DNA of 64,000 nucleotides from Candidatus Didemnitutus sp. (lineage in GTDB: Bacteria; Verrucomicrobiota; Verrucomicrobiia; Opitutales; Opitutaceae), in contig JAHCAY010000001.1 in NCBI GenBank assembly GCA_019634575.1, forward strand, positions 992,001-1,056,000. The letters are read 5' to 3'. The position numbers and the translations under genes were made by a program. Position 1 is the stretch's first letter. Each line of letters begins with the position of its first letter. Shown piece by piece: positions 60,408 through 64,000 of the stretch. The notes below the pieces were generated by a model, which saw only the letters and a program-made list of their open reading frames with translations, ran no database searches and was not told the DNA's origin.

Positions 60408-63230
60408 ATGTTGTCCCGCATCGCCTTCCTCCTGTGCCTGGCGATCGCGCCGCTCGTCGCGGCGCCGATCACTTCGCAACTCCCCCACGAGACGTCCGAC
60501 CTGCCCGTCGATTCGACGGTGAAATGGGGCCGCCTCGACAACGGCATCCGCTACGCGATCATGCCGAATCACGAGCCGAAAGGCCGCGCCAGTCTCCGCT
60601 TCGTCGTTCGCGCCGGCTCGCTCAACGAGACCGACGATCAGCGCGGCCTCGCGCACTTCCTCGAGCACATGGCCTTCAACGGCTCGAAGCACTACGCGCC
60701 CGGCACACTCATCGAGTTTTTCCAGCGCCTCGGCATGAGCTTCGGCGGCGACACGAACGCCTTCACCAGCTTCGACCGCACCGTCTACATGCTCGAGCTG
60801 CCCGACACCCATGCGGAGACCGTCGACAAGGCCTTCACGCTCTTCGCCGACTACGCCGGCGGCCTGTTGCTCCTCGACGACGAAATCAACAAGGAGCGCG
60901 GCATCATCCTCAGCGAAAAGCGTGCGCGCGACTCCATCGAGTTCCGCCAGTTCATCGGCGAATTCGAATTCCTCCTCCCCGACGCGCGCTTCATCCAGCG
61001 CATCCCCATCGGCAGCGAAGAGGTCATCACGAAGGCCCCGCGCGAGCGCTTCGTGAATTTCTACGACACCTGGTATCGCCCGGATCTCATCAGCGTCATC
61101 GCCGTCGGCGATTTCGATCCGGCCGCCATCGAAGCGGTCCTGAAGGAAAAACTCGCACCCATCGCCCCTCGCGCCCCCGCCGCGCTCCAGCCCTCGTTCG
61201 GCCACGTCAGCGCCGTCAACGGCGTCGTGGCCAAGCTCCTCTCCGAACCCGAAGCCGGCGCCGTGCAAGTGTCGATCCAGACCGTCACGCCCTACAGCTA
61301 CGAGCCCGACACCGCCGCCAATCGCCTCAAATACCTCCCGCGCCAGCTCGCCCTGCGCATGCTCAACCGCCGCTTCTCCATCCTCGCCAAGCAGGAAGGC
61401 GCGCCGTTCCTCAGCGGCCAGGTCGGCGCGACGGAGCAATTCGATTTCTTCCGCAACGCCTCCGTCGAACTCACCTGCAAGCCCGAGCAATGGCGCGCCG
61501 CGCTCGGCGTCGGCGAACAGGAACTGCGCCGCGCCCTCGAATTCGGCTTCCAGGCGCCCGAGCTGAAGGAGGCCGTCGCCGCCACCCGCAACGCCCTCGA
61601 ACAAGCCGTCCGCTCCGCCTCCACGCGCCGCTCCGAGGGCCTCTCCATGCAGCTCGTCGATTCTCTCGTCGACCAAAACGTCTTCACCCATCCGAAGACC
61701 GAGCTCGAACTCCTCGCCCCCGCGCTGGACAAGATCACCGTCGCCGACTGCCTCGCCGCCCTCCGCGCCGCCTTCGCCGAGCAGACCGGCCGCCGCCTCT
61801 GGATCACTGGCAACCTCACGCTCGACCAGGCCGAGACCCAGATCGTCGCCGCCTATGAAGCCAGCCGCGCCATCGCGGTGAAGCCGCCCGCCAAGATCGA
61901 GGAACTGTCTTTCGCCTACACCAACTTCGGCACGCCCGGCACCGTGAAGCACGAGCAGAAAGTCGACGACCTCGGCACCACGCTCCTCGAATTCGCCAAC
62001 GGCGTCCGCGTCAACCTCAAGCCCACCGACTTCGAGGCCAGCCGCGTCCGCATCAGCCTCCGCATCGGCGGCGGCCGCCTCACCGAGCCGGCCGACCAGC
62101 CCGGCCTCGCATTCCTCTCGAGCAACACCTTCCTGCTCGGCGGCCTCGGCAAACACGGCATCGACGACCTCCAGCGCATCCTCGCCGGCAAGACCGTCGG
62201 CCAGAACTTCGCCATCAACGGCGACGCGTTTATCTTCAACGCCTCCACCAACAAGACCGACCTCACACTCCAGTTGCAGCTCCTCGCCGCCTATCTCACC
62301 GACCCCGGCTTCCGTCCCGAGTCGATGCGTGTGTTCGCCAAACGCTTGGACGAATTCTACACCCGCCTCGGCAACACCGTCGAAGGCCCGCTCCAAACCG
62401 ACGTCCCGCGCCTCCTCGCCAACGGCGACAAGCGCTTCGGCGTCCCGCCCAAGGAAGTCGCCATGGCCCGCACGCTCGCCGAGTCGAAGGCGTGGCTCAC
62501 TTCCCAATTCGCCCGCGGCGCCATCGAGATCGCCATCGTCGGCGACTTCGACGCCCCAGCCGCCACCGCCGCCGTCGCCGCCACCTTCGGCGCCCTGCCC
62601 CCGCGCGAAGCCAAGCCCGCCTACGACGCCGAGCGCCAAGTCAGCTTCGGCCAACCCACCGCGCAGCAGTTCTTCGTCGTGACCGAAATTCCCAAGGGTG
62701 TGGTGCAGATCTTCTGGCCCGCCACCGACGGCCGCGAAGCCCACCTCTCGCGCCGCCTCAGCATGCTCGCCTCCGTGCTCAACGACCGCCTCCGCGTGAA
62801 AATCCGCGAGGAAATGGGCGACACCTATTCGCCCGACGCCGGCGCCAGCCTCAGCGACACCTACAAAGGCTACGGCCACCTCGTCGCCCAAGCCACCGTC
62901 GCCCCCGACAAAGCCCGCGCCGTCGCCGACGCCATGAAAGCCGCCGCCGCCAGCCTCTTCGAGAAAGGCGTCACAGAAGAGGAACTCGTCCGCGCCAAGC
63001 AGCCGATCCTCACCGGCGTCCGCCAATCGCTCCGCACCAACCCCTACTGGCTCGGAAGCGTCCTCTCCTCCGCGCAGGAAACCCCCGAGCGCCTCAGCTG
63101 GGCGCGCGACCGACTCCCCGACACCGAGTCGATCACCGCCGCCGAGCTCACGAAACTCGCCCACCTCTACCTCGACCCGGCCAAGGCCAGCGAATTCATC
63201 TCCCTCCCCGAGCCGAAGAAGGCGAACTGA
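60408..63230 (+). CDS. M16-family zinc metallopeptidase (two-domain, periplasmic)
   Basis: A 940-residue protein with a signal peptide (about 1-19) and four M16 half-domains, as in PqqL and pitrilysin-like enzymes. The first domain carries the inverted zinc motif HFLEH (His83, Glu86, His87), with the third ligand Glu in the downstream DDEINKERGIILSE segment. The second half (from about 510) lacks HxxEH and would be the structural partner. M16 clamshell peptidases degrade peptides up to a few kilodaltons. Export to the periplasm and the presence of a large TonB receptor in the window make peptide scavenging plausible but unproven. Confidence 0.9.
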   Translation: MLSRIAFLLCLAIAPLVAAPITSQLPHETSDLPVDSTVKWGRLDNGIRYAIMPNHEPKGRASLRFVVRAGSLNETDDQRGLAHFLEHMAFNGSKHYAPGTLIEFFQRLGMSFGGDTNAFTSFDRTVYMLELPDTHAETVDKAFTLFADYAGGLLLLDDEINKERGIILSEKRARDSIEFRQFIGEFEFLLPDARFIQRIPIGSEEVITKAPRERFVNFYDTWYRPDLISVIAVGDFDPAAIEAVLKEKLAPIAPRAPAALQPSFGHVSAVNGVVAKLLSEPEAGAVQVSIQTVTPYSYEPDTAANRLKYLPRQLALRMLNRRFSILAKQEGAPFLSGQVGATEQFDFFRNASVELTCKPEQWRAALGVGEQELRRALEFGFQAPELKEAVAATRNALEQAVRSASTRRSEGLSMQLVDSLVDQNVFTHPKTELELLAPALDKITVADCLAALRAAFAEQTGRRLWITGNLTLDQAETQIVAAYEASRAIAVKPPAKIEELSFAYTNFGTPGTVKHEQKVDDLGTTLLEFANGVRVNLKPTDFEASRVRISLRIGGGRLTEPADQPGLAFLSSNTFLLGGLGKHGIDDLQRILAGKTVGQNFAINGDAFIFNASTNKTDLTLQLQLLAAYLTDPGFRPESMRVFAKRLDEFYTRLGNTVEGPLQTDVPRLLANGDKRFGVPPKEVAMARTLAESKAWLTSQFARGAIEIAIVGDFDAPAATAAVAATFGALPPREAKPAYDAERQVSFGQPTAQQFFVVTEIPKGVVQIFWPATDGREAHLSRRLSMLASVLNDRLRVKIREEMGDTYSPDAGASLSDTYKGYGHLVAQATVAPDKARAVADAMKAAAASLFEKGVTEEELVRAKQPILTGVRQSLRTNPYWLGSVLSSAQETPERLSWARDRLPDTESITAAELTKLAHLYLDPAKASEFISLPEPKKAN

Positions 63231-63261
63231 GCGCGCGCATCATCCCAGTTCCGAAAAATTC

Positions 63262-63297
63262 AAATCCGCGGCTGCCCCCAGCCGCGGATTTTCTTTT
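63262..63297 (+). terminator. Bidirectional terminator between the M16 and exosortase genes
   Basis: AAATCCGCGGCT (63262-63273) and AGCCGCGGATTT (63280-63291) form a perfect 12-bp stem, followed by TCTTTT on the plus strand and by TTTTT on the minus strand. Confidence 0.9.
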
Positions 63298-63386
63298 GCC
63301 CTGCCGCATCTCGCTCCCCGGTCTGACCATGCCGCAGCCGGTTGCCACGAAACCCAACCCGCGAAACCGCAACCAACGCTCGCCGC

Positions 63387-64000
63387 TTAAGACGAACGCT
63401 CCGGCGATTCCGGCGCCATGAAGCGCTCCAGCTTCAAATTCAGCAGCGGCACCAGCGCCAGCAGTCCGAGACACGTCAGCCCCAGCACCGCGTAGCCCGC
63501 CGTGTCGTGCACCGTGCCGTTGATCGCCTCCGGCCCGTAGGCGTAGGCCCAGCCCGTGAGGAACAGGCTCCGCACGAGGTTCATCACGAACGCGAACCCC
63601 ATCGCCGCGACCACGAGAAAAACTTTCTTCCACAACCGGTCGAAAAACATCGCTCCGAGAAACGACCCCGCGAACAGGCACGCCGTCAGCGACCGGATGC
63701 CCGAGCACGCCTCCGCGACGCCCACCGGTCCCTTCGGCAACATCAGCACGTTGCCCTGCTGCTCCACCGGATAACCGAGCACGTCGAACACGAACGCCAC
63801 CACCGTCACCACCTTGCGCAGCAGAAACAGGCTGATCTGCGACTCCACCGCCGACACCAGCGGCGCCGAGATCAGCCACACGCAGACCGGAAAGATGAAC
63901 AGCGCCGCCACCCGGAACCGCGGCTCGGCAAAAATCGCGCCCGCGCCACGCGCCGACTCAACCGCAGCAACCCCGGTGGCTCCCGTCGGCACATTGAAAA
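63387..64000 (-). CDS. Exosortase/archaeosortase family protein (N-terminus beyond window edge)
   Basis: At least 204 residues on the reverse strand, still open at the right edge. A GTG at 63992 could start it, but exosortases are usually longer, so the gene probably continues. It has four to five membrane helices and the complete catalytic triad of the family: Cys in GVAEACSGIRS, Arg in MNLVRSLFL, and His in VHDTAGYAVLG. Exosortases cut proteins behind PEP-CTERM-like C-terminal tags and are linked to extracellular polysaccharide export. No PEP-CTERM substrate was seen in the window. Confidence 0.88.
   Translation of the reverse strand, partial: FNVPTGATGVAAVESARGAGAIFAEPRFRVAALFIFPVCVWLISAPLVSAVESQISLFLLRKVVTVVAFVFDVLGYPVEQQGNVLMLPKGPVGVAEACSGIRSLTACLFAGSFLGAMFFDRLWKKVFLVVAAMGFAFVMNLVRSLFLTGWAYAYGPEAINGTVHDTAGYAVLGLTCLGLLALVPLLNLKLERFMAPESPERSS

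Noticed and set aside
59208..63164. A 1318-codon open frame on the reverse strand covering the M16 peptidase gene
   Set aside because: Only the last 349 codons (59208-60257) have family similarity. The rest is antisense to the M16 gene and Gly/Glu/Val-rich, as expected for the shadow of a GC-rich gene.

Overview
The window (about 66% G+C, almost no mobile DNA) looks like the chromosome of a Gram-negative member of the Verrucomicrobiota, most likely family Opitutaceae. The support is a fused LpxC-FabZ enzyme followed by LpxA, a KDO transferase, a large Oar-type TonB-dependent receptor with the plug wording typical of Opitutaceae, an exosortase, and intergenic inverted repeats of several families. 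I could not run a database search, so the family assignment is inference.

Layout. 1-2.1 kb: the first 26 codons of mraZ run off the left edge (minus strand) behind a four-copy MraZ operator, then a DUF1573 protein and an unknown membrane-anchored protein. 2.1-6.4 kb: a secreted polysaccharide lyase-like protein, a SurA_N-like protein, a Y-family DNA polymerase, a DUF971 protein and a repeat-rich spacer. 6.4-19.1 kb: housekeeping genes (lpxC-fabZ/lpxA, efp, beta-carbonic anhydrase, GH105 hydrolase, TonB-like lipoprotein, RlmI-type methyltransferase, an atypical thymidine phosphorylase, argS, two membrane proteins). 19.3-30.7 kb: a two-component pair, PpiD-like chaperone, TolC-family protein, tryptophanase, TPR protein and the TonB receptor. 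30.9-39.8 kb: miaA, a lipid kinase, trpA with a GGDEF regulator, an EEP-family hydrolase, tRNA-His, a hybrid histidine kinase and a chemotaxis receptor.

39.9-57.6 kb is largely a phosphate island. It holds DUF47-Pit (low-affinity uptake); an OprO/P-like porin, pstS, pstC, pstA, pstB and phoU (high-affinity uptake); ppk1 with a small phosphatase; and, divergent from ppk1, a GT4 glycosyltransferase, a PlcP-like metallophosphoesterase and an MGDG-synthase-like GT28 enzyme. GTCAC/GTAAC half-sites spaced exactly 11 bp apart, the geometry of PhoB boxes, lie in front of the porin, in front of pstC, and twice in front of the GT4 gene. Read together, this suggests one regulon for phosphate capture, polyphosphate handling and replacement of phospholipids by glycolipids. 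That lipid-remodelling module is the most interesting system in the window.

57.8-64 kb: KDO transferase, a bacterial deoxyhypusine synthase-like protein that keeps the catalytic lysine, a two-domain M16 protease, and an exosortase cut by the right edge. No rRNA, CRISPR array, insertion sequence, prophage or attachment site was seen.
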